NCBI GenBank assembly: GCA_011503125.2
Contig: WWBZ02000073.1
Coordinates: 3,162,001-3,226,000, forward strand
Length of the DNA stretch: 64,000 bases
From: Botryosphaeria dothidea
Lineage: Eukaryota; Ascomycota; Dothideomycetes; Botryosphaeriales; Botryosphaeriaceae
Direction of reading: 5' to 3'
In this document: in pieces, positions 1-13,200 of the stretch
Position numbering within the stretch: position 1 is the first letter of the stretch
How the letters are laid out: every line of letters begins with the position of its first letter
The notes under the pieces: generated by a model
What the model was told of the DNA's origin: nothing
What the model saw: only the letters and a program-made list of their open reading frames with translations
Databases searched by the model: none
Translations under genes and position numbers: made by a program

Positions 1-2497
1 ATATATATACTATCTAATAAGCTAGATACTCTTATCTCGCTAGAAATTCTCGCTAAAAGATACGGTATTAGTAATTATCTACGGGACGAATAGAATAATC
101 TTAGCTAAATAATTTAGATTCTATATTAGAAAAGTATCGCGCTTACGATTATTTAGAGATAGCGTTAGAATACTCTTTAGAAAACCCAAATCGAATAAAA
201 CGAGAAGAAGTACGAACTTCCGATAACTAAAGAAACGATACTCGTCGAACGCTACTACTAAGAAATCTTAGTACGCGAGTAAGTAGACTATAACTTTCTT
301 CGGGAACTAGTACGGATTCTCTACTAGTACGGCACGGCTACGATCTAGTATCGTATACTCTAGTAGATTCTAGATAAGAAGCTTAATCGACTAACCTTTA
401 GATATTAGATTTAAAAAAATAAAGTCTATTAGCGAAGAAAGTAGAACGCCGATAAATAGACTAACTAGAAGTAAGTATATCTCTAAGTTAACGAATAGAA
501 AGACTATATATATAGTAAAGTCTACGGCTATCCTATACTAAAAAACTAGACGGCTCTACGATAATAGAACTAATCTAGGGGCTATAGTCTAGGTTCCTTT
601 ATATAGTATTACGTATATCGGAAACGGAAATCCTTACCGGATTAAATTTATAGAAATAGTTTAAAATATAGAGAATACTTAACGGAGTATCTACTAGAAT
701 TCTAATCGATATAGGATTAAGCGGAAATTTTATCTATAACGAGCTTATATAGAAGATAAATATTCTATACCGTAAGAAATAGAAACCGTATTCTCTTAGT
801 AGATTCGACGGATTCTAGATAGCCTACGAAGAAGGCTAGGTAAAGATAGAAACGAAGAAAGTAATCCTCTAGATAGAGAACTATTAAAAACGAATTTTTC
901 TCGACGTTTAACGTATTTCCGGGTACGATATTATTCTAGATATACCCTAGATCTAAATATAGAAACCTATCTTCGACTTCGGAGAAGAAGACTCTATTAT
1001 CTTTCGAGAGAAGCTTAAGAATCTTCTATAAAAATAAGAATTATAGAAGAAGAATAGATTATTAGATATTCTTTAAAAGCTCTTAGCGATATTAATACGA
1101 AAAGTAGCTAGTATAAGGCCTAAATATAGTAACTATATAGGCGACTCCGATAATAGTATAAGTTAGTACTAGGACTACGATATAAGTAGCGAAGCCTCCT
1201 TAGTAAAATATAGCTCTATCGTAGAAATAAGCTCTATTAAGCGAAATAATATCTCTAACTTAAGCTACGACTCTAATAATAATAGCGTAAGGCCTAGTAA
1301 TAATAGTATTAATAGTAATAATAGCGTAAGGCCTAGTAACGGTAGTATTAACGATAGTAATAGTATAAGACCTAGTAACGGTAGTATTAACGATAATCTT
1401 AAGAAAAGCGTAAGATAGAACTAAGATAGTAGCGTACGAGACGCCGCCTTCTTAGTAAAATATAATATCTTAAGCGGAGTAAGACTAACTAAGTCTAATA
1501 TTCTTAATAAATAAGTATAGTATATATTACGAAGGACTACGAGGAAAAGATATAAGGCTAAGAGTAAGGCTTCGCGTAAGTAATTAGTAGCCGTAGAACT
1601 TTAAATTAACGTCTAGATAATCTTAGAAGAGGTATTTAAGCGTATAAAACGCTAAGGCTAATAGATCTACCTTATATATATTAAACTCTTATAGGCGGTA
1701 TAATAGAGAGTACTAGCTAAGGCCGTACGGGAAAGACTTAAGAATAAGAATAGTTCTACTTCTATTAGAGAAGACGATTCTATAAGAATTAGAAGAGGAT
1801 AATACGGTAGTTTAGAGATATAGAATAATCTATACGAAGAACCTCTAATACCGGAAATAGAAATAGTATCTAGCGAGTACTAGAACTTAAAAGCCGTTTA
1901 CTAAGAAAGAGAAAAAGAAGATTTACCGAAGTATTAACTATAGGACTACGAGATTCTACTTAAGCCGGGTACGAAGCTAGCTTATAAGCCTATCTACTTC
2001 TTATTAGTAAAGAAAATAGAGGCTTTAAGAGAATATATCGAGAAGAACCTCGAACGTAGATATATTCGGCCTTTAACGTTATTAGCCGGATACCCGATTC
2101 TTTTTATTCTAAAGAAGAATAGTAAACTACGCCTCTATATCGACTATCGATAACTTAATAATATTACGATTAAAAACCGCTATCCGCTTCTACGTATTAA
2201 TAAGCTCTAGAATAAGTTAGAAAAGGTAAAGTACTTTACGAAGCTAGATCTCCGAAAAGAATATTATCTAGTTAGGATTAAAGAAGAGAAAGAATAGAAG
2301 ATAGCCTTTAGAACGAGGCTAGAACTCTACGAGTATATAGTTATATCCTTCGGGCTTACTAACGTATTAGTAATCTTCTAAAACCTCGTTAACGATACGC
2401 TACGCGAATACTTAAATATCTTCTACTTAGCTTATCTTAACGATATTCTTATCTTTTTAGAAACTCTTAAGAATTATAAGAAGTATATTAGAAAGGT
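1..2497 (+). mobile_element. Element A (Ty3/gypsy chromovirus), segment 1: gag-pol linker to RT, RIP-degraded
   Basis: This segment is colinear with 18178-20640 of element B, which shows it is a second copy of the same family; its 5' LTR and gag lie off the left edge. Reading through the stops gives a retropepsin-like stretch near 700-960 and a reverse transcriptase from about 1960, with the active-site YLDD motif near 2430 changed to YLND (GAC to AAC). CA and TG are nearly absent and most stops correspond to Q or W codons in less mutated copies, so this is RIP rather than random decay. The segment ends in the 14-bp target duplicate at 2484-2497 where LINE-3 is inserted; the element resumes at 15248. 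It is non-functional. Confidence 0.9.
2484..2497. repeat. TSD of LINE-3 (left copy; right copy 15234-15247)
   Basis: tatattagaaaggt occurs at 2484-2497 and again at 15234-15247. Joining the two flanks at this word recreates the uninterrupted gypsy RT sequence seen in element B near 20628-20641. Confidence 0.9.
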
Positions 2498-2627
2498 AAA
2501 AATATAACTATACTAAAAAATCGACTCTAAGCTACGGCGCCGGAAGAGGGCTCTAGGAACTCTCCTAGACTTCGCGAGTTCTAAAATAGTACTTAAGATA
2601 ACTATAGCCGCGAAGTAGTTAATATAG
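2498..2627 (+). mobile_element. LINE-3, 5' UTR segment (split from its body)
   Basis: These 130 bases are the inverted counterpart of the 5' end of LINE-1 (about 7650-7770), beginning with the same A-rich start and the tataactatac word. They are the first bases of the plus-strand LINE-3. Together with 7786-7794 and 10241-15233 they add up to about 5.13 kb, matching the 5,143-bp full-length LINE-1, which supports the reconstruction. The piece is separated from its body by insertion of LINE-1 and LINE-2. Confidence 0.85.
2613..2627. repeat. TSD of LINE-1 (left copy; right copy 7771-7785)
   Basis: aagtagttaatatag flanks LINE-1 on both sides (2613-2627 and 7771-7785), exact over 15 bp despite RIP. 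Confidence 0.9.
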
Positions 2628-5600
2628 ATAGATAGATAAATTTATTTCTTCCCGATATAGCTCCCTTACGGGTCTATACGGGGCTAGCTATCTATAGTTA
2701 TTTTATACGAGGGGGAAAATCTTTTCGCCTAGTAAAAACCCCTCCTCTCTCTCTAGGTATACTATCCTATACTAGTTCTTATTTTTTCTTCTTACTAGTA
2801 GCGGCTACTATAGTAGCCCTATATTTACCTACTAGATCTATCTCTTTAGTTCTTATTCTCGTAGTTATCCGGGTCCTAGTAGTCCTAGTAGTCTTAGTTA
2901 TCCTCCTAGTTCCTCTTCCTAGTTATCTTTCTATATTAGTTCTCTTACTAGGCTAAATTACTTAAGTAGCCCTAGGCGTAAGAACTAGTCTATTACTACT
3001 TTAATCTCCTTCTTTATTAAGAGAAGAGAGTAGTAGTCCGTAGTTCCTACCCTTTAGAGTATCTATACCCTACTCTATTAGAAGTAGGGGTAGAAGAAGA
3101 GAATATACTTTAGAGTTTATCTATACTAGCCGTATAGATAGATAGAACTAGGGTATTTTAGTATCTTACGCCTTAAGAGGAAGTCCTCTAGTCTAATATA
3201 CTCTATACGTAGTAGAGTAGCGAGTATACTCTATAGCTTAGATAGTTCGCTATAGATTTATCTAATTTTTAGGTTCTACTATATACTTTAGGCTACTAGC
3301 TTATCTTATCTTCCCTAGCTAGTAGACTTTATCTATCTCTTCTTCTACTTATTTCTATATACTATACGTAGCTTCGTTCGCTCCGGAAGACTCTAGTAGG
3401 TAGAGGGGTAGTAGTTAAGGAGTAAGTTTATCTTTTTCCTAAGTAGGGTTCTTCTAGTAGGACTAGTAGCGCCTCTAGTACTTAGAGTAGCCCGAGCTAT
3501 CTATTTAATACTCTAGTAAGTTTCCTCTACTACTATCGCGATTAGGCTATTTCTAGCTCTAATAGTCTAGGCTAGTACTAGTTCGTCTAGATATAGTAAG
3601 AGTAGGGAAATCTCTATCTTATACTCTAAGGTTTATATACTAGTTAACTTATACGCCCCTAAGATAGTGCGTAGGCACTAGTTTTAGATCTTCTTTAGTA
3701 GCTAGATAGTTATTTTTCTCTACCCTAGGATTTTCTCTAGAGTATACTATACTCTATAGCCGTAGATAAGAACTAGCCTTACTACGGCCGTATAGATATA
3801 ACGGGCTTTAGTAAATAAGGCTCTCTAGATAGACGCCGCGAGTCTAGAGAGAGATATATACTATTTAATTACCTTAGCTCCTATTTTCCTAATATAGAGT
3901 CCCTATCTAAGCTTATTATCTACGTAGACTCTTAGAATCTTAATTATAGGCTCTAGGTATCTAGTAAATCTAGGAATACGGATCCCTGCTGCTATATTAA
4001 ATCTCCTTAGTTTCCTTATAAAATAAATAAGGTAATACTTATCGGGCGAAAAAGCTAACCCGTAGGTAGCTGCCTAGTACTCGTAAATTTAATATACTTC
4101 CTTTAGTATCCTATAGTTCTATTCTATAGATCTACTAAAGGTTAGAATATTAGTATTATCGACGAATCTAAGGGGGAAGGTATTACCCCTACGTAACTAT
4201 ATAAGTAGATTAGAAGTAAAGAATAGGTAGAGTATCGGCGATAGTAAGGATCTCTAGGGAATCCTAGTTAAGATCTAGATTAGTAGACTAGTAAAGTCTC
4301 CGAAGGATAGCTAAGTAGTACGGTCCTATAGAAAGAATCGGGTAAATCTTTCTACCTATTCTAGGAGTTTTACTATCCTTATATTATAGAGAAGCCTTTT
4401 ATAAGATACGTAGTTATATACTCCCGAGATATCTAGGCTAAGAACTAAAGCTACTAGCCCTAGGTCTTATACCTAGATAGTATAGATCTATTCTATAAGT
4501 AGGTTAAGAGCTACTACTACGGATCTATTTCTTCTAGCTCCTATCTATATATTAGGAAGTAGGCCGTATACTTTAGTAGCCTAGAAGATTCTATCTACTA
4601 TAATCCTCTTAAGTAGCTTTCCTAGCGTATTAAGTAAAGTAATCGGCCTAAATAACTTAGCTTTAGTATAGTCGTCCCTCTATAGTTTTCTAAGGACTAC
4701 GGTAATAGAGCTTTTAAACTATCTAGAGTAGTATCTAAGTGCGAGGTATCTCTAGAAGAGCCTAGTAAGGGGTCCCCTTAGTATCTTAGCGTATTACTTT
4801 AGAAATCTATTAGTAATTTTATCTAGGCCTAGTATCTTATCTAGAGGAAGCTTCTTAATAGTATAGAGAACCTACTCTTTAGTAAGGTCTTAGGGAATCT
4901 CTACTAGTACTAGATATATATATCTATCTAGATCTAAGAGGTCGATAGCCCTAGGAGGTAGGAAGAACTAGTTAGTAAGAATTTCTACCTTAGACTAGTT
5001 ATCGTAATATAGTTATTTATCTACTTCTTAGAGGGGTAGGAACTAAAATAGAGCTAGAGATTCTAGTACCCTTATTCTTATCTACTTTAAGAGCTTCTAG
5101 AGTATAGATAGATCCGAAGTAATCTTAGCTACTATTCTACGCTATACTTTTATTCTATCTCTTCTAATCTACCTCTTCTTACTATTAGTAATAGTTTAGT
5201 ATACTATCTAGTCCTCCTCTCTTCCTATAGCCGTCTACTTCCTTCTAGCTACTCTAGCCTAGTATACTAGGTTCGAATACTTCTTTATCTATTATATAGA
5301 GGCCTAGGACGAGGGTCTCGCTACTAGGATAGTCTCCTAGATTATTCTTTAGATAGCCTCCTAGAGTAGTATAGTAAAGTAATCTAAGTCTACTTTAGTA
5401 TTAAGAGGAGCTATTTTAAGGTATTCGAGCTTTAATTAGAGTATATTATTAGTTCTCTTCTAGTCTACTTTCTTCTACTAAGGTCTTAGAGAGCGTAGTT
5501 CTACGGAGGTAGAAGAAAAATTAAGTATAGTAAGAATAGATAGGTAGTTAGAGGATAATTCGAGCTTCTAGCTAACTCTATAGCTAAGAATTCTCTCCTC

Positions 5601-7770
5601 TAGCTACCGTAATATAAAGATAAGGTCTAGAGTACTCTCGCTACTACTATCTCGTCTAGTAATAGTACCTTTTAGAAGGGCTAGATTAAGATTAGCTATA
5701 GTAGCTATCTTAATTAGGTTATCCGCTAGAGTATAGTATATTAGGAAGGTTATACCTTTCTAGATAGGATAGTAGAGGTTAAAGTCCCCTAGGAGAATAT
5801 ACTCCCCTAGTTTTCTAAGAACTTCCGGTAGAAGAGATAGAGTTTCTAGCGCTATACTAGTATAAGAGGCTAGCGGGGGATTATAGTAGTTATAGATATA
5901 GATTATATATATCCTAGTAATAAGGGATAGTATAATAAGATCTAGTAAATAGACTATTACTTACTAGGAGTCGGGGCTAATAGCCTTACTTATAAAGAAG
6001 TAGGTTCTTACTACTTTCTCCTAGGGAAAAACTATATAGTAGATAGAGTATCTTACTATTATCTTAACCCTTAGGTTTTTCTAAGGTTCCTAGATAGCTA
6101 GGATATAGTAGATCTTTAGGTCTACTTCCTTAAAGAGCGGGAGTATTACCCTATTCTTACTCTTATAGACGTTATACTATATAATAGAGAGAGAGCCTAT
6201 ATCTAATATTAACTTTCTTCTATCTCTAGATTCGGCTACGAGGGGGCTAGTAGTGTAGGCTATAAGGAGGGAGTTCCCGCGGGCTCCTCTAAGGCGTATT
6301 ATAAGCTATTAAGTCTAGTAAACCTTATTTAGTTAGAAGGCGGGGGGCGGCTTAAGTCTCTTAGCCTACCTAGTCCCCTCTTAACTAGCTTCTTCTCCCT
6401 AATCCTCTTTCTTAGTCTAACGGTTAACTAGTTAGTTTAAGGCTATATTTTAGTTATTAGGGGTCCTTCTCGGTGCCTTTCTAGTACTACTAGACGGGCC
6501 TAGGCGGCCTTAGTATAGTAGGCTCTACGTACTAGGTAGAAGTTACTCTAGGCTATATACCTTTAAGAGTAGTTTACGTACTATATACTTTTCTTAGGAT
6601 AGTTCCTAGTATTATATATCTTACTATACTATCCGTACTTTTCCTTCTTTTTATAATAGTTAGTAATATATCCGTAGGCCTAGTACTTAAAATACTAGAT
6701 TACTATAAAGGCTACGTTATAGTACTACGCTATATAGATAGTAAAGTTAATAATAAGCTCCTTATTAATAATTTAGTTAGCGGTTTCGGAGTTTATAGTA
6801 CTAAGAATAATAGTCGAGTAAGTTTTCTCCTCTAGGAGCTTCCTCTTTAGCTAGGCTAGCTTACTAATACGTAGTTCTAAGTATAGAGATAGGTTCTACT
6901 CCTAGATAGTTTAAATAGCTTAGGGGTCTATAATATCGATTTCTTCTTAAGGAACGTTATATACTAGTACTAAGTATAGCTACTAGTTAGGCCTAACTTC
7001 TTTTCCTAGTTCTATAGTTTATTCCTAGTCCTAGAGAAGGGCTATTCTAGTTACTTTATTTAGTATAAAGATTCTAACGTCTCTACTAGGGAGCTTCTTA
7101 GTAGTAAGTACTTTCTTATACGCCTAGCTTTTTCCTACCTAGATCTTTCTAATAATTATCTTATTTAAGAGCTTAGCTATTTCTTATCTATTTACTATCT
7201 CTAGAAAGTAGAGGGTAAGTTTAGTAGTAGCTAGGGGGGTAGGGAGCTTCGGGGCTACTTAGGCTATAATTTATATCTAGCTACGAGTATTAGATATAGA
7301 TATAGAGGTAGCCTAGATACGGTTAACTATCTTTTAGATCTATTAGATCTTTTTAAGAATATCTTTAAGGCCTAGCTTCTTAGTAGCTATCTTCTAGTAG
7401 ATAGTAATATAATTCTAGAAGATTATCTTAGTAATATCGAGAAAATTTTTTACCTAGCTAGAAAGAACTAAAGAGAGGCTAGAGGATATTTATAGGGCTT
7501 AGAGGAGGGTATCTACTATTTTTAAGGCTCTCTTAACGTATTCTACGCTATACTAGATACTCTACGGTTTCTTAGGGGTATATTAGGGCTAGGTAGAGGT
7601 AGTTACTAGGGAAGGCTATTCGCCTCTTTCTATATCCTCTATATTAACTACTTTACGGCTATAGTTATCTTAAGTACTATTTTAGGACTCGCGAAGCCTA
7701 GAAGAGTCTCTAGGGCCCTCTCCCGGCGCCGTAGCTTAGAGTCGATTTTTTAGTATAGTTATATTTTTTT
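2628..7770 (-). mobile_element. LINE-1: full-length Tad1-like non-LTR retrotransposon, RIP-degraded
   Basis: A 5,143-bp non-LTR element on the minus strand. Its 3' end (2628 onward on the plus strand) is a short ATCT-type repeat tail rather than a long poly-A; its 5' end at 7770 is an A-rich start. It has the same order as LINE-3: an ORF1 with CCHC knuckles, an apurinic-type endonuclease, a reverse transcriptase and a Cys/His-containing C-terminal region; no clear RNase H motif was found. CAA/CAG/TGG to stop changes destroy every frame. It is inserted in the 5' UTR of LINE-3 with a 15-bp TSD. Assignment to the Tad1 group is from the overall architecture common in moulds and is tentative. Confidence 0.85.
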
Positions 7771-7780
7771 AAGTAGTTAA

Positions 7781-7794
7781 TATAGAGAATATAG
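7781..7794. repeat. TSD of LINE-2 (left copy; right copy 10227-10240)
   Basis: tatagagaatatag at 7781-7794 is repeated at 10227-10240. The left copy overlaps the last five bases of the right TSD of LINE-1, so the two LINEs inserted only 9 bp apart. Confidence 0.88.
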
Positions 7795-10226
7795 ATAGAT
7801 AGATAAATTTATTTCTTCCCGATATAGCTCTCTTACGGGTCTATACGGGGCTAGCTATCTATAGTTATTTTATACGAGGGGGAAAACCTTTTCGCCTAGT
7901 AAAAACCCCTTCTCTCTCTCTAGGCATACTATTCTATACTAGTTCTTATTTTTTCTTCTTACTAGTAGCGGCTACTATAGTAGCCCTATATTTACCTACT
8001 AGACCTATCTCTTTAGTTCTTATTCTCGTAGTTATCCGGGTTCTAGTAGTTCTAGTAGTCCTAGTTATCCTTCTAGTTCCTCTTCCTAGTTATCTTCTTA
8101 TATTAGTTTTCTTACTAGGCTAAATTACTTAAGCAGCCCTAGGCGTAAGAACTAGTCTATTACTACTTTAATCCCCTTCTTTATTAAGAGGAGGAAGTAG
8201 TAGTCCGTAGTTTCTATCCTTTAGAGTATCTATACTCTATTCTATTAGAAGTAGAGGTAGAAGAGGAGAATATACTTTAGAGTTTATCTATACTAGCCGT
8301 ATAGATAGGTAGGACTAGAGTATTCTAGCACCTTACGCCTTAAGAAGAAGTTCTCTAGTCTAATATACTCTATATATAGTAGAGTAGCGAGTATACTCTA
8401 TAGCTTAGATAGTTCGCTATAGATTTATCTAATTTTTAGGTTCTACTATATACTTTAGGCTACTAGCTTATCTTATCTTCCCTAGCTAGTAGACTTTATC
8501 TATCTCTTCTTCTACTTATTTCTATATACTATACGTAGCTTCGTTCGCTCCGGAAGACTCTAGTAGGTAGAGGGGTAGTAGTTAAGGAGTAAGTTTATCT
8601 TTTTCCTAAGTAGGGTTCTTCTAGTAGGACTAGTAGCGCCTCTAGTACTTAGAGTAGCCCGAGCTATCTATTTAATACTCTAGTAAGTTTCCTCTACTAC
8701 TATCGCGATTAGGCTATTTCTAGCTCTAATAGTCTAGGCTAGTACTAGTTCGTCTAGATATAGTAAGAGTAGGGAAATCTCTATCTTATACTCTAAGGTT
8801 TATATACTAGTTAACTTATACGCCTCTAAGATAGTACGTAGGCACTAGTTTTAGATCTTCTTTAGTAGCTAGATAGTTATTTTTCTCTACCCTAGGATTC
8901 CCTCTAGGGTATACTATACCCTATAGCCGTAGGTAAGAACTAGCCTTACTACGGCCGTATAGATATAACGGGCTTTAGTAAATAAGGCTTCCTAGGTAGA
9001 CGCCGCGAGTCTAGAGAAAGATATATACTATTTAATTATCTTAGCTTCTATTTCCCTAATATAGAGTCCCTATCTAAGCTTATTATCTACGTAGACTCTT
9101 AGAATCTTAATTATAGGCTCTAGGCATCTAGTAAATCTAGGGATACGGATCTCTACTACTATATTAAATCTCCTTAGTTTCCTTATAAAATAAATAAGGT
9201 AATACTTATCGGGCGAGAAAGCTAACCCGTAGGTAGCTATCTAGTACTCGTAAATTTAATATACTCCCTCTAGTATCCTATAGTTCTATTCTATAAATCT
9301 ACTAAAGGTTAGAATATTAGTATTATTAACGAATCTAAGAGGGAAGATATTACTTCTACGTAGCTATATAAGTAGATTAGAAGTAAAGAATAGGTAGAGT
9401 ATCGGCGATAGTAAGAATCTCTAGAAAATCCCGGTTAAGGTCTAGATTAGTAGACTAGTAAAGTCTCCGAAGGATAGCTAAGTAGTACGGTCCTATAGAA
9501 AGAATCGGGTAAATCTTTCTACCTATTCTAGGAGTTTTACTATCCTTATATTATAGAGAAGCCTTCTATAAGATACGTAGTTATATACTTCCGAGATATC
9601 TAGGCTAAGAACTAAAACTACTAGCCCTAAGTCTTATACCTAGATAGTATAGATCTATTCTATAAATAGGTTAAGAGCTACTACTACGAATCTATTTCTT
9701 CTAGCTTCTATCTATATATTAGAGAGTAGGCTATATACTTTAGTAGTCTAAGAGATTCTATCTACTATAATTCTCTTAAGTAGCTTCCCTAGCGTATTAA
9801 GTAAAGTAATCGGCTTAAATAACTTAGCTTTAGTATAGTCGTCCCTCTATAGTTTTCTAAGAACTACGGTAATAGAGCTTTTAAACTACCTAGAGTAGTA
9901 TCTAAGTACGAGATATCTCTAGAAGAGCCTAGTAAGGGGTTCCCTTAGTATCTTAGCGTATTACTTTAGAAATCTATTAGTAATCTTATCTAGGCCTAGT
10001 ATCTTATCTAGGGGAAGCTTCTTAATAGTATAGAGAATCTACTCTTTAGTAAGGTCTTAGGGAATCTCTACTAGTACTAGATATATATATCTATTTAGAT
10101 CTAAGAGGTCGGTAGCCCTAGAAGGTAAAAAGAACTAGTTAGTAAAGATTTCTACCTTAGACTAGTTATCGTAATATAGTTATTTATCTACTCTTTAGAG
10201 GAGTAGAAACTAAGATAGGGCTAGAG
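7795..10226 (-). mobile_element. LINE-2: 5'-truncated copy of the same LINE family
   Basis: These 2,432 bp match the 3' half of LINE-1 (2628 to about 5059) nearly base for base, with mostly transition differences. The element starts at the same ATCT-type 3' tail and is cut off in the RT region at its 5' side, as expected when target-primed reverse transcription stops early. It lies in the same orientation as LINE-1 and has a 14-bp TSD. It has no coding capacity. Confidence 0.87.
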
Positions 10227-10240
10227 TATAGAGAATATAG

Positions 10241-13200
10241 GAAGAGGCGAATAGCCTCCCCTAGTAACTACCTCTATCTAGCTCTAATATATCTCTAAGA
10301 AATCGTAGAGTATCTAGTATAGCGTAGAATACGTTAAGAGAGCCTTAAAAATAGTAGATACCCTTCTCTAAGCTCTATAAACATCCGCTAGCCTCTCTTT
10401 AGTCCTATCTAGCTAGGTAAAAAATTTTCTCGATATTACTAAGATAATCTTCTAGAATTATATTACTATCTATTAGGAGGTAGCTACTAAGAAGCTAGGC
10501 CTTAAAGATATTCTTAAAGAGGTCTAATAGGTCTAAAAGATAGTTAACCGTATCTAGGCTATCTCTATATCTATATCTAATACTCGTAGCTAGATATAAA
10601 TTATAGCCTAAGTAGCCCCGAAGCCCTCTACCTCCCTAGCTACTACTAAACTTATTCTCTACTTTTTAGAGATAGTAAATAGATAAGAAATAGCTAAGCT
10701 CTTAAATAAAATAATTATTAGAAAGATCTAGATAGGAAAAAGCTAGGCGTATAAGAAAGTACTTACTACTAAGAAGCTTCCTAGTAGAGACGTTAGAATC
10801 TTTATACCGAATAAAGTAACTAGAATAGCCCTTCTCTAAGACTAGAAATAGACTATAAGACTAGGAAAAGAAGTTAGGCCTAACTAGTAGCTATACTTAG
10901 TACTAGTATATAACGTTTCTTAAGAAAAAATTAATACTATAGACTCCTAAGCTATCTAAACTATTTAGAAGTAGAATCTATCTCTATATTTAGAACTACG
11001 TATTAGTAAGCTAGTCTAGCTAAAGAGGAAGCTTCTAGAGAGAAAAACTTACTTAGTTATTATTCTTAGTACTATAAATTCTAAAACCGCTAACTAGATT
11101 ATTAATAAGGGGCTTATTATTAACTTTACTATCTATATAGCGTAGTACTATAACGTAGCCTTTATAGTAATCTAGTATTTTAAGTACTAGGCCTACGGTT
11201 ATATTACTAACTATTATAAAAAGAAGAAAAAGTACGGATAGTATAGTAAGATATATAATACTAGGAACTATCCTAAGAAAAGTATATAGTACGTAAACTA
11301 CTCTTAAAGATATATAGCCTAGAGTAACTTCTATCTAGTACGTAGAGCCTACTATACTAAGGCCGCTTAGACCCGCCTAGTAGTACTAGAAAGATACCGG
11401 AAAGAACCTCTAATAACTAAAATATAGCCTTAAACTAACTAGTTAATCGTTAGACTAAAAAAGAGAATTAGAAAGAAGGAGCCGGTTAAGAGAGGACTAG
11501 GTAGGCTAAGAGACTTAAGCCGCCCCCCGCCTTCTAACTAAATAAGGTTTATCGGACTTAATAGCTTATAATACGCCTTAGAGGAGCCCGCGGGAACTTC
11601 CTCCTTATAGCCTATACTACTAGCTCCCTCGTAGCCGGATCTAGAGATAGAAGAAAGTTAATATTAGATATAGGCTCTCTCTCTATTATATAGTATAACG
11701 TCTATAAGAGTAAGAATAGAGTAATACTTCCGCTCTTTAAGGAAGTAGACCTAAAGATCTACTATATTCTAGCTATTTAGAAATCTTAGAGAAACCCGAG
11801 GGTTAAGATAATAGTAAGATACTCTATCTACTATATAGTTTTTCCCTAAAAGAGAGTAGTAAGAACCTACTTCTTTATAAGTAAGGCTATTAGCTTCGAC
11901 TCCTAGTAAGTAATAGTCTATTTATTAGATCTTATTATACTATCTCTTATTACTAGAATATATATAATCTATATCTATAACTACTATAATTTCCCGCTAG
12001 TCTCTTATACTAGTATAGCGCTAGAAACCCTATCTCTTCTACCGAAAGTTCTTAGAAAACTAGAGGAGTATATTCTCCTAGGGGACTTTAACCTCTACTA
12101 TTCTATCTAGAAAGATATAACCTTTCTAATATACTATACTCTAGCGGATAATCTAATTAAGATAGCTACTATAGCTAATCTTAACTTAGCTCTTCTAAGA
12201 AGTACTATTACTAGACGAGATAGTAGTAGCGAGAGTACTCTAGACCTTATCTTTATATTACGGTAGCTAGAGAAGAAAATTCTTAGCTATAGAGTTAGCT
12301 AGAAGCTCGAATTATCCTCTAACTATCTATCTATTCTTACTATACTTAATTTTTCTTCTACTTCCGTAGAACTACGCTTTCTAAGGCCCTAGTAGAAGAA
12401 AGTAGACTAAACGAGAACTAATAATATACTCTAATTAAAGCTCGAATACCTTAAAGTAGCCCCTCTTAATACTAAAGTAGATCTAGATTACTTTACTATA
12501 CTACTCTAGAAGGCTATCTAAAGAATAATCTAGAAGACTATTCTAGTAGCGAGACCCTCGCCCTAGGCCTTTATATAATAGATAAAAAAGTATTCGGATC
12601 TAGTATACTAGGCTAGAGTAGCTAGAAGAAAGTAGACGGCTATAGAAAGAGAGAAAAACTAGATAGTATACTAAACTATTACTAATAGTAAGAAGAGGTA
12701 GATTAGAAGAGATAGAATAAAAGTATAGCGTAGAATAGTAGCTAAGATTACTTCGGATCTATCTATACTCTAAAAGCTCTTAAAATAGGTAAGAATAAGG
12801 ATACTAGAACCTCTAGCCCTATCTTAGTTTCTACCCCTCTAAGAAGTAGATAAATAACTATATTATAATAACTAGTCTAAGGTAGAAATTCTTACTAACT
12901 AGTTCTTTCTATCTTCTAGGGTTACCGACCTCTTAGATCTAGATAGATATATATACCTAGTACTAGTAGAGATTCCCTAAAATCTTACTAAAGAGTAGAT
13001 TCTCTATACTATTAAGAAGCTTCTCCTAGATAAAATACTAGACCTAGATAAGATTACTAATAGATTTCTAAAGTAATACGCTAAGATACTAAGGAGACTC
13101 CTTACTAGACTCTTCTAGAGATATCTCGTACTTAGATACTACTCTAGGTAGTTTAAAAGCTCTATTACCGTAGTTCTTAGAAAACTATAGAGGGATAACT

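Noticed and set aside
2628..10226. LINE-1 and LINE-2 considered as a segmental tandem duplication
   Set aside because: Each is bounded by its own TSD and LINE-2 is 5' truncated, which fits two retrotransposition events.
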